Shown here: positions 6,823 to 13,959 of the stretch, one piece after another
How positions within the stretch are numbered: position 1 is the stretch's first letter
Layout of the letters: the number at the start of each line of letters is the position of its first letter
From: an uncultured Eggerthellaceae bacterium
Lineage (GTDB): Bacteria; Actinomycetota; Coriobacteriia; Coriobacteriales; Eggerthellaceae
DNA length: 25,904 nucleotides
NCBI GenBank assembly: GCA_947565915.1
Contig: CANOHY010000027.1
Location: forward strand, 1-25,904
Direction of reading: 5' to 3'
The notes under the pieces: model-generated
What the model saw: the letters and a program-made list of their open reading frames with translations, nothing else
The model's database searches: none
Told to the model about the DNA's origin: nothing
Translations under genes and position numbers: made by a program

Positions 6823-6833
6823 AACTGCCCTTT
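6802..6833 (+). terminator. Hairpin between the DUF1648 and CDF genes
   Basis: AAAGGGCAG (6802-6810) and CTGCCCTTT (6825-6833) form a perfect 9-bp stem with a 14-nt loop. Only three T residues close the stem and no further U-run follows. It may be a weak terminator for the GntR operon or part of the leader of the following transporter gene. Confidence 0.4.
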
Positions 6834-6900
6834 GGCTCAAGAACCGTCCATCCGATTCGCTTCGGGGCATCCTTTTGGTATCAATCGGGTACTGACGCCA

Positions 6901-6942
6901 GATTGCCCAGCAAAGCGACTACGATTGACGCAGGGGGCAATC
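6901..6942 (+). promoter_or_regulatory. Inverted repeat covering the ribosome site of the CDF gene
   Basis: GATTGCCC (6901-6908) is exactly complementary to GGGCAATC (6935-6942). The second arm overlaps the GGGGG ribosome site (6933-6937) and ends 2 bp before ATG 6945, so the folded RNA would hide the site. CAATC at 6882-6886 can pair with GATTG (6901-6905) instead, which would release it. I do not see the conserved core of the yybP-ykoY manganese riboswitch. Confidence 0.4.
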
Positions 6943-6944
6943 GA

Positions 6945-8189
6945 ATGGTCAGCAAGCTCAACACGCATCCAGCAGCCGACCCGCACGGGGCGAAAGCCGC
7001 GAGCGCAAGCGTAGGCGCCGAAAAGCGCCCTGCCGAGACAGAAGATGCCAAAGCGCACCCCAAGGGGCGTGCTGTGTCCGACCTGACACCCGCCGCCCGC
7101 GAGCGCGAGATCGTCAAGGCCAGCATCATCGGCATCGCGGGAAACATGCTATTGGTGGCCTTCAAGATGGTCATCGGCTTCTTCTCGTACTCCATCGCTA
7201 TCATCCTCGACGGCGTCAACAATGCAACGGATGCGCTTTCGTCCATCATCACCATCGTGGGCACGAAGGTGGCTGGTCGCCGCCCAGATGAAAGGCATCC
7301 GTTCGGGTACGGGCGCATCGAGTATCTGACGTCGGTGGTTATCGCCGTCATTATTCTGGTGGCTGGCGCGCTCTCGCTGCGAGAATCTATCCTCAAGATC
7401 ATCCATCCGGCAACGCCTAGCTATTCAACCATAACCATTACGATCATCGTGGTTGCCATTCTGGGCAAGGTAGCACTTGGAATCGTCTTCAAGCGCTACG
7501 GCGACAAGACTAGTTGCGAGGCCCTGATAGCTTCTGGCGTCGATTCTAATTACGACGCAGTGCTCTCGGCCGGAACGCTGGTGGTCGCATTTGCCCAGAA
7601 CCTCTGGAACATCAACATCGACGGGGCCGTGGGCGTGATCATCTCGCTTGTAGTGTGCAAGGCTGGTATCGAGGTGCTCCGTGATGCTCTGGCACCTATC
7701 ATCGGAACGCCCGAAGATCGCAACCTCGTTGCCGATATCAAGTGTTACATTCGCACGTTCCCTGAAGTTCGCGATGTTCATAACGTCGTGCTCGACAGCT
7801 TCGGGCCCAACAAGGCCATCGGCTCCGTATACATCGACGTGCCAGACGATATGACTGCGCGCCAGGTTGGCGAACTCACCAGAGGTATCTCGGAAGGGCT
7901 GCTGGAAAGGTTTAACGTTGAGCTCACCGTGGGCATTCGCACAGACAACACCACGCCCGAGTTCGCACCCATGAGAAGAACGCTCGAAGACCTAGCCAAC
8001 GAAGATGAGCGCATTTTGAACGTGCATGCCTTCTATGTGGATCCCGCCACGAAGACCTGCTACTTCGACATGGTGGTCAAGCTTGAGGCCGATAGCGAGA
8101 AGGCGAAAGGCGACCTTGTTGCGTCTATGCAAGAAAGGTATCCGGGATTCAAATTCGACGTGCTGGCAGAAACCGACTACGCAGAATAA
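6945..8189 (+). CDS. Cation diffusion facilitator, probable Mn2+ efflux (MntE-like)
   Basis: A 414-residue protein. After a polar 50-residue N-terminus come about six membrane helices (residues 55-260) and a cytoplasmic C-terminal domain. The metal site shows Asn92-Asp96 in helix 2 (ILDGVNNATDALSS) and Asp200-Asp204 in helix 5 (GVDSNYDAVLS). An N-x3-D/D-x3-D arrangement is that described for manganese-exporting MntE-type CDFs, while zinc exporters have His in place of Asn. The segment RRPDERHPFGYGRIEYL after helix 2 is a strong family signature. It exports metal in exchange for protons. The C-terminal part is longer than usual (about 150 residues) and may hold two small regulatory subdomains. 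The start is ATG 6945 behind GGGGG. The next gene is convergent. Confidence 0.88.
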   Translation: MVSKLNTHPAADPHGAKAASASVGAEKRPAETEDAKAHPKGRAVSDLTPAAREREIVKASIIGIAGNMLLVAFKMVIGFFSYSIAIILDGVNNATDALSSIITIVGTKVAGRRPDERHPFGYGRIEYLTSVVIAVIILVAGALSLRESILKIIHPATPSYSTITITIIVVAILGKVALGIVFKRYGDKTSCEALIASGVDSNYDAVLSAGTLVVAFAQNLWNINIDGAVGVIISLVVCKAGIEVLRDALAPIIGTPEDRNLVADIKCYIRTFPEVRDVHNVVLDSFGPNKAIGSVYIDVPDDMTARQVGELTRGISEGLLERFNVELTVGIRTDNTTPEFAPMRRTLEDLANEDERILNVHAFYVDPATKTCYFDMVVKLEADSEKAKGDLVASMQERYPGFKFDVLAETDYAE

Positions 8190-8251
8190 GCGAGAGGCGC
8201 GAGTGAGAAGCGCGAGCGTAGGACGCGAGCAGAAGGCGCGAAAAAGCGAAC
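8187..8251. repeat. Purine-rich GCGAG low-complexity repeat after the CDF stop
   Basis: From the CDF stop codon onwards the plus strand is a run of degenerate short units of the form GCGAG followed by a few purines, about seven in 65 bp, with almost no pyrimidines except the C of each unit. It ends in an A7 run that serves the minus-strand terminator. It does not look coding in any frame. Confidence 0.6.
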
Positions 8252-8307
8252 AAAAAAAGCGAGCAGAAGGAGCGCCATTAATTCCTCGGCACATTCCTCC
8301 TGCTCGC
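8252..8307 (-). terminator. Intrinsic terminator of the ABC transporter operon
   Basis: On the minus strand GCGAGCAG plus five further bases pair with the mirror arm ending CTGCTCGC, about 13 bp including one G-U, around a roughly 20-nt loop. Seven T residues follow directly (8252-8258 on the plus strand are A7). It lies 28 bp past the binding-protein stop and is the clearest Rho-independent terminator in the window. Confidence 0.75.
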
Positions 8308-8334
8308 AAAGACGAGTGAACAAGAACGTTTCTT

Positions 8335-9456
8335 TTACTTGTTGAGCTCGTTCAGCCAGTCAATCAGCGGACAACAAGCCCTCACGTCTTCAGCGGTCAT
8401 GTTGGGATAGTTCTTGGCACCTGCCTTCTGGATGGATTGGATCATCGTATCCGAGAGGGTGGTCTTCCAGTCGGCCACCTTGAAGGCAGCGGCAACCGTT
8501 TCGGTATCGGCCCCCATAGAGCTTGCGCATGCCTGGATGGCCGCGGCTTCGTTGTTGGCGTCGCTCATGTAGTCGGTGGTGCGCTTGAGGTCCTCGATGA
8601 ACGCCTTGATCGATGCTTCCTTTTCCTGGAATATCGTCTTGGTGGTTATGTAAGCTGCCATGTCATACGAATCGGTGTCGGCATTCGACCCCACCTTGTA
8701 GGCGCCTTGCACGTTTGCCACGGCAGTGTCGGGATACGGCTGGCTTGCGGCCATCATGTCGATATCGTCGCCCGTAGCAAGCACGGTGGGAAGCGTGTTC
8801 GCTTTCACGTCCACCAACGTCACCATGCCGTCGCCCTCGGTTCCGAACTCGTTGAGGGTGATGTTCATCTTCTTTAGCCACGAGCGCAGGGCGCTCTCGG
8901 TGGTGGCACCCTGTTGAACGCCGATGCGAACGGGATGTCCCAGCGCAACTGCAGCATTCTGGAACGACTCGGCCACGGCTGCTTCGTTCTTGGCGCTTTT
9001 GTCGTATGCCACGATTTGCGCGTCACCAGTCATGGCTGGACCGGCCACGATGACCTGCGAATCGGTGTTGCAGTTCGTGCCGCAGAGCACCACTATCTCG
9101 TCGCCATACTCGCCGATGGCATTTGCAACCGGACCCTGGCCGGTGGCTGCGATGTCGGCCGACCCAGCCAACAGTGCCTCCACGGATTGCTGGCCCGACC
9201 CGCTAACGGGCAAAAGCTCCACGTCCACGTCGCCGTCTGCGAAGAAGCCTTGCTCGTCAGCCACGATGATGGTCTCATAACCCGCCTTGTTCAGATAGGC
9301 GAGCGAAACCGGAGCCAGTTCCTCGCTTTGCGCGGGGGCCTGATTCTCGTTCGATTCCTTCGCGGGCTGCGAGCTGGCGCATCCGGCCAGCAGCATCAAT
9401 CCCAGCGCGCCTGCAGCGGCTAAAGCCGCAAAGCGCTTCAATGTTCCTTTCAGCAT
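8335..9456 (-). CDS. ABC transporter substrate-binding lipoprotein, NitT/TauT type
   Basis: A 373-residue secreted lipoprotein. It has a positively charged start, a hydrophobic stretch and the lipobox LLAGC with Cys26 as lipidation site, then a Gln/Glu/Ser/Pro linker. The mature part has the periplasmic-binding type II fold of the nitrate/sulfonate/taurine/thiamin-precursor group: AYLNKAGYETIIVADEQGFFADGDVDVELLPVSGSGQQSVEALLAGSADIAATG is typical of the first lobe. The ligand cannot be named. Five extra cysteines in the mature protein (LCGTNCN, QACAS, RACCP) are unusual for this fold and could bind metal, form disulfides or contact the ligand. The start is ATG 9456 with AAGGA upstream. The gene is last in an operon (permease, ATPase, then this) and ends at a strong terminator. 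Confidence 0.87.
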   Translation of the reverse strand: MLKGTLKRFAALAAAGALGLMLLAGCASSQPAKESNENQAPAQSEELAPVSLAYLNKAGYETIIVADEQGFFADGDVDVELLPVSGSGQQSVEALLAGSADIAATGQGPVANAIGEYGDEIVVLCGTNCNTDSQVIVAGPAMTGDAQIVAYDKSAKNEAAVAESFQNAAVALGHPVRIGVQQGATTESALRSWLKKMNITLNEFGTEGDGMVTLVDVKANTLPTVLATGDDIDMMAASQPYPDTAVANVQGAYKVGSNADTDSYDMAAYITTKTIFQEKEASIKAFIEDLKRTTDYMSDANNEAAAIQACASSMGADTETVAAAFKVADWKTTLSDTMIQSIQKAGAKNYPNMTAEDVRACCPLIDWLNELNK

Positions 9457-9540
9457 GGGTGATCCTTTCTCCTTGTTCTGGCGGTTCTTGCTCTTGCTTG
9501 TGCTCTTGTTCTCCGCTTCTCTTTTCTCTCGTTCCCATAA
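9457..9540 (-). promoter_or_regulatory. Purine-rich leader of the binding-protein gene
   Basis: The 129 bp between the ATPase stop and the lipoprotein start contain, on the minus strand, an almost C- and T-poor stretch with repeated AAGAGC/CAAGAGC units leading into AAGGAG and AAAGGA. Such unstructured purine-rich leaders favour ribosome loading. This would fit the need for more binding protein than ATPase from one transcript. No promoter is evident. Confidence 0.3.
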
Positions 9541-9585
9541 CGCCCTTGCTTTGCGCTCATGGCGCGTGATGGCGTGCCGTTCCCA

Positions 9586-10347
9586 TTAGAGTCGCGGTGG
9601 ATCCATGTGGGCCCTTATCTCGTCGCGGAGCGCGCGTGCCTCGGGATAGTCGAGGTCGCGTGGCATGTCGTTGGGCAATTGCCATTCCCGCACAATGCGC
9701 CCAGGGCTGCTGGAGTACAACACGATGCGCGAGGATATCGCGATGGCCTCGGCAATGGAGTGCGTGACGAACACGATGGTCTTGCCCTGTTGGCTCCACA
9801 GGTTGCGAAGCGAGTCGTCCAAAGCCGTGCGCGTTTGCTCGTCCAAGGCCGAGAACGGCTCGTCCATCAGCATGGCTGCGGAATCCATGGCCAAAAGCCG
9901 TGCGATTGCCACCCGCTGCTTCATGCCGCCGGAGAGCAGGTTGGGTCGGCGGTCTTCCATGTCATCAAGCCCGACTTGCTGCAGGGCATTGTGCACGCGC
10001 TGGTCGCGCTCGGCCTTGGGAACCTTGCTTCCCTTTAGCGCATAGGCCACGTTTTCACCCACGCTCAGCCAGGGAAACAGGCTGTAGTCTTGGAACACCA
10101 CGCCGCGCTCGGGGCTGGGTCCGCGCACCTCTTCGCCACGAAACAGCACTTGGCCCGTGGTTGGCTCCAGAAAACCCGCCAACAGGTTCAACGTGACGGT
10201 CTTGCCGCAGCCCGAGGGCCCCAGCAGGCTGACGAACTCGCCCTCTTCGATGACAAGGCTCACGTTATCCAGCGCCACCATCAGCTTGGAGCGCGCTCGG
10301 TCGGCGAAGAAGGCGCGCGTAACATCCCGAAGCTCCAAAAGCGGCAT
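9586..10347 (-). CDS. ABC transporter ATP-binding protein, NitT/TauT type
   Basis: A 253-residue ATPase subunit with all catalytic motifs: Walker A GPSGCGKT (residues 43-50), Q-loop in VVFQDYSLFPWLSV, signature LSGGM (137-141), Walker B AMLMDEPFSALDE (Asp161-Glu162) and the switch histidine in FVTHS (His195). The Q-loop wording 'DxxLFPW' is characteristic of the SsuB/TauB/NrtD group. It energises uptake through the adjacent permease. The start is ATG 10347 behind AGGAGG, whose last bases lie at the end of the permease gene; only two bases separate that stop from this start, so the two are translationally coupled. The gene order permease, ATPase, binding protein forms one transport operon read leftwards. 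Confidence 0.92.
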   Translation of the reverse strand: MPLLELRDVTRAFFADRARSKLMVALDNVSLVIEEGEFVSLLGPSGCGKTVTLNLLAGFLEPTTGQVLFRGEEVRGPSPERGVVFQDYSLFPWLSVGENVAYALKGSKVPKAERDQRVHNALQQVGLDDMEDRRPNLLSGGMKQRVAIARLLAMDSAAMLMDEPFSALDEQTRTALDDSLRNLWSQQGKTIVFVTHSIAEAIAISSRIVLYSSSPGRIVREWQLPNDMPRDLDYPEARALRDEIRAHMDPPRL

Positions 10348-10349
10348 GC

Positions 10350-11240
10350 TTACGCCTCCTCGAGACCCAGGCGACGGCGCACCGAATGCTCTAGCGGTGC
10401 CAAAACCAGCCGGTCGATGGCAAGGCCCATCAGGCAGATGGCAGCGATGCAAGCGAACGAGCCCACGTAATCCAGCAGGTCGCGCGTGAGTTCGATGGAA
10501 TACCCGATGCCGATGCCCGTGCCCACCACCATCTCCGCGGCAATCAGCACGCGCCAGGCGCTGGTCATGCCCAAGCGCAGCGAGCTTATGATGGTCACCG
10601 CCGCCTGGGGCACGAGCACCGTGGCGAAGATGCGCAGCCTCCCAGCTCCCATCATGGCCGCAGCCGATACCAGCACGGGTGGCACCATGCGGATGGCGCT
10701 GGCCACCCCTGCTGCTATTACCATGGAAGCTACGGCGAAGATGATGAAGATGGCCGCCTCGTTTCCCAGGCCGAACACCAGAATGGCGATGGGCAGCCAT
10801 GCCAGGCCGGGAATCATCTGGAACACCGACACGGGCACCATGCCTATGGCGTAGCGGCGCGTGGCCGACCCAATGATGCAGCCCAGCACGATGCCGATCA
10901 AGGCTGCCAGGCCGAATGCGATGAACAGCCGAGCGAGGGAAGCGCCAATGTGGGCGTATATCGACTTGCCGTAAAGCTCGCGGCCGCCGAAGAGGTACTC
11001 TCCCAGGCGCATGAAGGTCTCAGGAGGCGTGGGAAACCGCATGGCAGCCTTGCCCATGGTGTTGTACCATGCAGCGAAGCCCCACCAGATAGCGAACACG
11101 ATGACGATGCCCACCAGCACGTAGCAGGTGGTGCGCAGTGCCTTGCGCCAACGCTGCGAGCGCACCTCCACGATGCCGCTGGAGGCATCAGCTCCAGCGA
11201 GCAGTCGCGCCATGGCCTTGTCGGTGCTCGAACGTCGCAC
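10350..11240 (-). CDS. ABC transporter permease, NitT/TauT type
   Basis: A 296-residue inner-membrane permease of the binding-protein-dependent (SsuC/TauC/NrtB) type. It has a hydrophilic N-terminus of about 45 residues, one leading helix (LVGIVIVFAIWWGFAAWY), the periplasmic PTPPETF segment and then five more helices. The coupling loop reads AAAMMGAGRLRIFATVLVPQAAVTIISSLRLGMTSAWRVLIAAEM, matching the conserved EAA motif with its 'G.....F..V..P...P.I..GLR' pattern. The start is placed at GTG 11240, preceded by GGAAGGG at a good distance. A longer reading frame begins at 11300 but runs through an AT-rich stretch that looks like a control region. It shares an operon with the ATPase and lipoprotein genes, and possibly with the DUF1847 gene 138 bp upstream. 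Confidence 0.9.
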   Translation of the reverse strand: MRRSSTDKAMARLLAGADASSGIVEVRSQRWRKALRTTCYVLVGIVIVFAIWWGFAAWYNTMGKAAMRFPTPPETFMRLGEYLFGGRELYGKSIYAHIGASLARLFIAFGLAALIGIVLGCIIGSATRRYAIGMVPVSVFQMIPGLAWLPIAILVFGLGNEAAIFIIFAVASMVIAAGVASAIRMVPPVLVSAAAMMGAGRLRIFATVLVPQAAVTIISSLRLGMTSAWRVLIAAEMVVGTGIGIGYSIELTRDLLDYVGSFACIAAICLMGLAIDRLVLAPLEHSVRRRLGLEEA

Positions 11241-11257
11241 CCGCTTCCCTTCCAAAC

Positions 11258-11315
11258 GTAGTGCATATCTAATAATATGACAATGTCTAATAGTAAGCAT
11301 AGTCTACTAAAAAGG
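11258..11315 (-). promoter_or_regulatory. AT-rich spacer, possible promoter or operator of the ABC operon
   Basis: Most of the 138 bp between the DUF1847 and permease genes is ordinary, but this part is strongly AT-rich. It contains the palindrome GACA-A-TGTC, two copies of TCTAATA, and TTGTCA on the minus strand, a one-mismatch -35 box. No good -10 follows at 17 bp. It is the most likely place for an internal promoter. Confidence 0.3.
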
Positions 11316-11378
11316 GAAGATGGTTCGAGGGATGGCCTTCGGGAAGCGGCCTTCGGCGAGGCGGGTTCTTGCGCTTGG

Positions 11379-12050
11379 CTAGAGCTTTATCCCCAGAGAG
11401 TCGTTGGGCTTCAACATGGTGTTGTAAAACGATGCCGAGGTGGCGGCGCGCAGGGCACCTGCCGGGTTGTGGGCGGTGGCGCGATCCTTCGCCACCAAGG
11501 TGGTCACAGGCGCTTCGGAATGCTGGTAGAACAGCGTATCGTGTCCCACGCAAAGCCCCAGCACCACGTTGAGCTGCGTGTCGGCTTCGGCGAGCAGCTT
11601 CGCCTGCAGCAGCGGGTTGCACGATATCTCGCCCACATCGCAGCAGCTTGCCTGGGCTCCTAGCCGCCCTTTGGGCACCGAGCCCACCTTGCAGCAGATG
11701 CCGAACGGCTCGAGCCCCTGGGCACGCAGGATGCGTGCGAAGATGCGACCCTCTTCCATCAGTCCTGCGCAGCAGGCGATGCCGATGCGCTTCCAGCCCA
11801 TCTGCAGGGCGAATGCAATCGTTTCCTCGGCACGACACCAGCGCCGGTCGAAACCAGCGGCGCTCACCGCTGAGGCGGCGCGCATGACCTCCAGGGCAAA
11901 GGGGTCGTCTTCGTAGGTTTGCGCGGCTGATTCATGGTCGGCTTCGCTCATGGCCTTAGTGGGGCAGAATTCAGGGTAGTTGCCGTTGGGCTTCCCGCAT
12001 CCTGCCGATGCGCAATCGGTGCAGCTCAGCTCAAGTTCCTTCTCGGTCAT
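11379..12050 (-). CDS. DUF1847-family cysteine-rich putative metal-binding protein
   Basis: A 223-residue cytoplasmic protein with about a dozen cysteines. The N-terminus SCTDCASAGCGK, then YPEFCPT, forms a Cys cluster likely to hold a metal or Fe-S centre. Further on come GIACCAGLMEEGR, GICCKVGS, SCCDVGEISCNP and VLGLCVGHDTLFYQHS, all hallmark stretches of DUF1847, a family annotated as metal-binding and frequent in anaerobes. No reaction is known. The start is taken as ATG 12050 with AGAGGG upstream; a TTG nine codons earlier has no site. It lies between an amino-acid permease gene and the NitT/TauT-type transporter genes on the same strand. Both it and the nearby binding protein are unusually cysteine-bearing, hinting at a shared thiol- or metal-related role. 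Confidence 0.85.
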   Translation of the reverse strand: MTEKELELSCTDCASAGCGKPNGNYPEFCPTKAMSEADHESAAQTYEDDPFALEVMRAASAVSAAGFDRRWCRAEETIAFALQMGWKRIGIACCAGLMEEGRIFARILRAQGLEPFGICCKVGSVPKGRLGAQASCCDVGEISCNPLLQAKLLAEADTQLNVVLGLCVGHDTLFYQHSEAPVTTLVAKDRATAHNPAGALRAATSASFYNTMLKPNDSLGIKL

Positions 12051-12173
12051 GGTCTCTGCCCTCTCGTAGTTGGTCAATCGAAGCGAATCATATCATTCGA
12101 ATTCAAGGGTTCGAGGCAGTGGCGGACATCGGCTTGGTGCAAGGGTTTGCGGCCGTACGGTGTGCGTCTCCAA

Positions 12174-12209
12174 TGCTGATAATGCTTGCAGTGCTGCTAA
12201 TGCTTGTAG
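12174..12209. repeat. Two tandem 18-bp units across the permease stop codon
   Basis: TGCTGATAATGCTTGCAG (12174-12191) is followed directly by TGCTGCTAATGCTTGTAG (12192-12209), with 16 of 18 bases identical. The second unit contains the permease stop codon, so the duplication spans the gene end. Confidence 0.75.
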
Positions 12210-12991
12210 TCGAAGCGCCGTTCGAAGTAGCGGCTTGTGAACATGATGGGCAGCGTGAGCACCAGGTACAGCAGGCCCAGCAGCAAGAACCCTCCGAAGA
12301 AGTTGTAGTTGGTGGCAGTTATCTCGCGCATGGTTTGGGTGAGCTCTATCACGGCGATCACCGACAGCAGGGAAGAATCCTTGATGATGCTTGCGAACTG
12401 GCCGGTGAGCGCAGGTAAGGTGCGCGAAACCATCTGGGGAAGCACCACGTGCAAGGCGGTCTGCGCGCGCGACATCCCCAGGCCGCGCGCAGCGTCAATC
12501 TGGCCGCTATCCAGCGACAGCAAGCCACCGCGCACGATCTCGGCGATGTAGGCACCGGCAAACGCCGACAGGATGATGACGCCAGCCACCACCCTGTTCT
12601 GTATGCCCCAAGCCGTGCCGATGATGTAGTAGAACAGGTAGATCTGCGCGATGAGCGGTGTGCCGCGGATGATGGTCACGTAGAAATCGCACAGGTAGCG
12701 CACGGGTAGGAAGCGCGCATCGCGCCCGATGGCAACAGGAATTCCGATAACCAGTGAAGCCACCAGCGACATCAGCGATATCTCCACGGTTAACAGGAAC
12801 CCATCCCAGATGCGCAGGCGATACTGCTCCACGAAGTCGAAGTTCAGCGTAATGCCGGCCGCGCTCAGCGACGCAGCGAATGCGGCAATTACCACCAGCA
12901 CCACCAGTAGATAGTTCAAGGCAGCTTTCGGCTTCGCAACCTGTTGGCCAGGTTCGGCGAGAAACGGATTATGCGCGCTCAATCTGCTCAA
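12197..12991 (-). CDS. Polar amino-acid ABC transporter permease (HisM/GlnP family)
   Basis: A 264-residue permease. After a polar start and one leading helix, FLLTVEISLMSLVASLVIGIPVAIGR opens the typical HisMQ domain. YVTIIRGTPLIAQIYLFYY is the strongly conserved polar amino-acid signature ('RGTPLLVQLFxxY'). AFAGAYIAEIVRGGLLSLDSGQIDAARGLGMSRAQTALHVVLPQ contains the EAA coupling loop, and IIKDSSLLSVIAVIELT follows. It would import an amino acid with a GlnQ-type ATPase and a family-3 binding protein. The start is TTG 12991, 27 bp after the binding-protein remnant stop, with only a weak ribosome site; translation probably depended on coupling to the upstream gene. No ATPase gene adjoins it; the only matching one in the window is at 22373-23140. 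Confidence 0.9.
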   Translation of the reverse strand: MSRLSAHNPFLAEPGQQVAKPKAALNYLLVVLVVIAAFAASLSAAGITLNFDFVEQYRLRIWDGFLLTVEISLMSLVASLVIGIPVAIGRDARFLPVRYLCDFYVTIIRGTPLIAQIYLFYYIIGTAWGIQNRVVAGVIILSAFAGAYIAEIVRGGLLSLDSGQIDAARGLGMSRAQTALHVVLPQMVSRTLPALTGQFASIIKDSSLLSVIAVIELTQTMREITATNYNFFGGFLLLGLLYLVLTLPIMFTSRYFERRFDYKH

Positions 12992-13018
12992 GTGGCGAAG
13001 CCTGACGCCCTTCCTGGG

Positions 13019-13330
13019 CTATTCGAAGTCGAAGAACCATTTGAAACGATACTCGTCGAATGCCTTTTTCTCCTCTGCTAAGTACTTCTCGGCGAGACGG
13101 TCGAACTCGCCGTTCTCCTTCGATTGCGCGATGAACTCATTCAACTGATCCAAGAGCTTGGTATCGCCTTTCTTCACGGCAATCACCTTGCCCGGTTGGT
13201 TCAGGTCGTCAACCGTTGCAATGCCCGAATTCGCATTGGCTAGTATGGCCAGCTGCGCCATGGCGTAAGGGTCGGTGAAGTCGACAGCTTGCTTGCGCTC
13301 GTCGGTGATTAGGGGCGGCTCGCGCAGCAT
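13019..13330 (-). pseudogene. Polar amino-acid ABC binding protein remnant (N-terminal and internal deletions)
   Basis: The frame encodes 103 residues of a family-3 solute-binding protein that is normally about 250-280. LITDERKQAVDFTDPYAMAQLAIL is the conserved mid-lobe 'ITpERkk.vdFSdPY' block. It is followed by DDLNQPGKVIAVKKGDT, then directly by KLLDQLNEFIAQSKENGEFDRLAEKYL, which belongs at the C-terminal end of such proteins. The roughly 110 residues normally between are missing, and the junction falls where two similar motifs (VAVKKGTT-like and IAVKKGDT-like) would lie, as expected for deletion by recombination. The first 100 residues are also absent; in-frame codons just upstream read GCARAASNENKR, possibly the end of a lipobox. 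It probably cannot bind substrate. It lies directly upstream of the matching permease gene. Confidence 0.75.
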
Positions 13331-13493
13331 CGCGCAGCGTTTGTTCTCATTGGAAGCCGCGCGAGCGCATCCCCTTGGCTGAACATGATACGTACCCTAC
13401 TCGTCTTCGCTGTACGCAATACGGGACAACAAAAACAGCGCTTGCATCCATAATGCTCGCAAGGCAGCAAACGGAGCAGAAAGGAAGCATGCC

Positions 13494-13916
13494 ATGTGGC
13501 TCAAGAAGAAGAAAACCATCACCTGCAACAACGTGAAGCTGACCTCGCCCGAACCCGAGATGTGCCGCTACGCTTTCGTGGATTCGCGCGAGCATCAGGC
13601 CGACCGCATCCTTACAGGGGCGCTCATCCCCGTGCGCTACGAGCCAGCGCGCGACGCGAAGCCTGGCGACGACTACGAGCTCAGGGTGTGCTCGTTCAAG
13701 GAGCGCTACGAGTCGTGGTTCCTCTGCTGCATGTCCGACCTCGAATGGGTGCTCGATGCCGAGCCGCGTTACGCGAGCGAGTGCGAGCGCATGATGGGCG
13801 CGTCGGTGGTCATTCGGGCAGCTAAGCGCGATCTTGAAGAGGGACAGATCCAGGCCAAGCCGTTCAACCCCTCGGCAGGGCTTCGGCGCTTGGGGTTGGA
13901 GTTGCCCAACTGCTAG
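13494..13916 (+). CDS. Hypothetical protein, 140 aa
   Basis: A 140-residue soluble protein that I do not recognise. It starts at ATG 13494 behind AAAGGA. The N-terminus is basic (MWLKKKKTITC), and the rest is mixed and charged, with aromatic residues and several cysteines (LTSPEPEMCRYAF, DYELRVCSFKERYESWFLCCMSDLEWVLDAEP). It has no signal peptide or membrane helix. Codon use matches its neighbours, which supports a real gene. It is divergent from the amino-acid transporter remnant and ends 43 bp before the phosphoglucomutase start; a probable extended -10 box for that gene overlaps its stop codon. It could be a small domain restricted to this bacterial group. Confidence 0.65.
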   Translation: MWLKKKKTITCNNVKLTSPEPEMCRYAFVDSREHQADRILTGALIPVRYEPARDAKPGDDYELRVCSFKERYESWFLCCMSDLEWVLDAEPRYASECERMMGASVVIRAAKRDLEEGQIQAKPFNPSAGLRRLGLELPNC

Positions 13917-13919
13917 AAT
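13911..13919 (+). promoter_or_regulatory. Extended -10 promoter element for the phosphoglucomutase gene
   Basis: TGC-TAGAAT fits the extended -10 form (TGn plus a five-of-six match to TATAAT) and overlaps the stop codon of the upstream gene. It lies 41 bp before ATG 13960. No -35 match is evident, which extended -10 promoters can tolerate. The same nine bases precede the LCP gene. Confidence 0.45.
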
Positions 13920-13959
13920 GGCCTCGTATTCGCCAGGAAGATTCCGAGAGGATGCGAAC

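Noticed and set aside
6834..6944. Possible yybP-ykoY manganese riboswitch
   Set aside because: The conserved loop sequences of that riboswitch are not visible; only the ribosome-site inverted repeat is supported.
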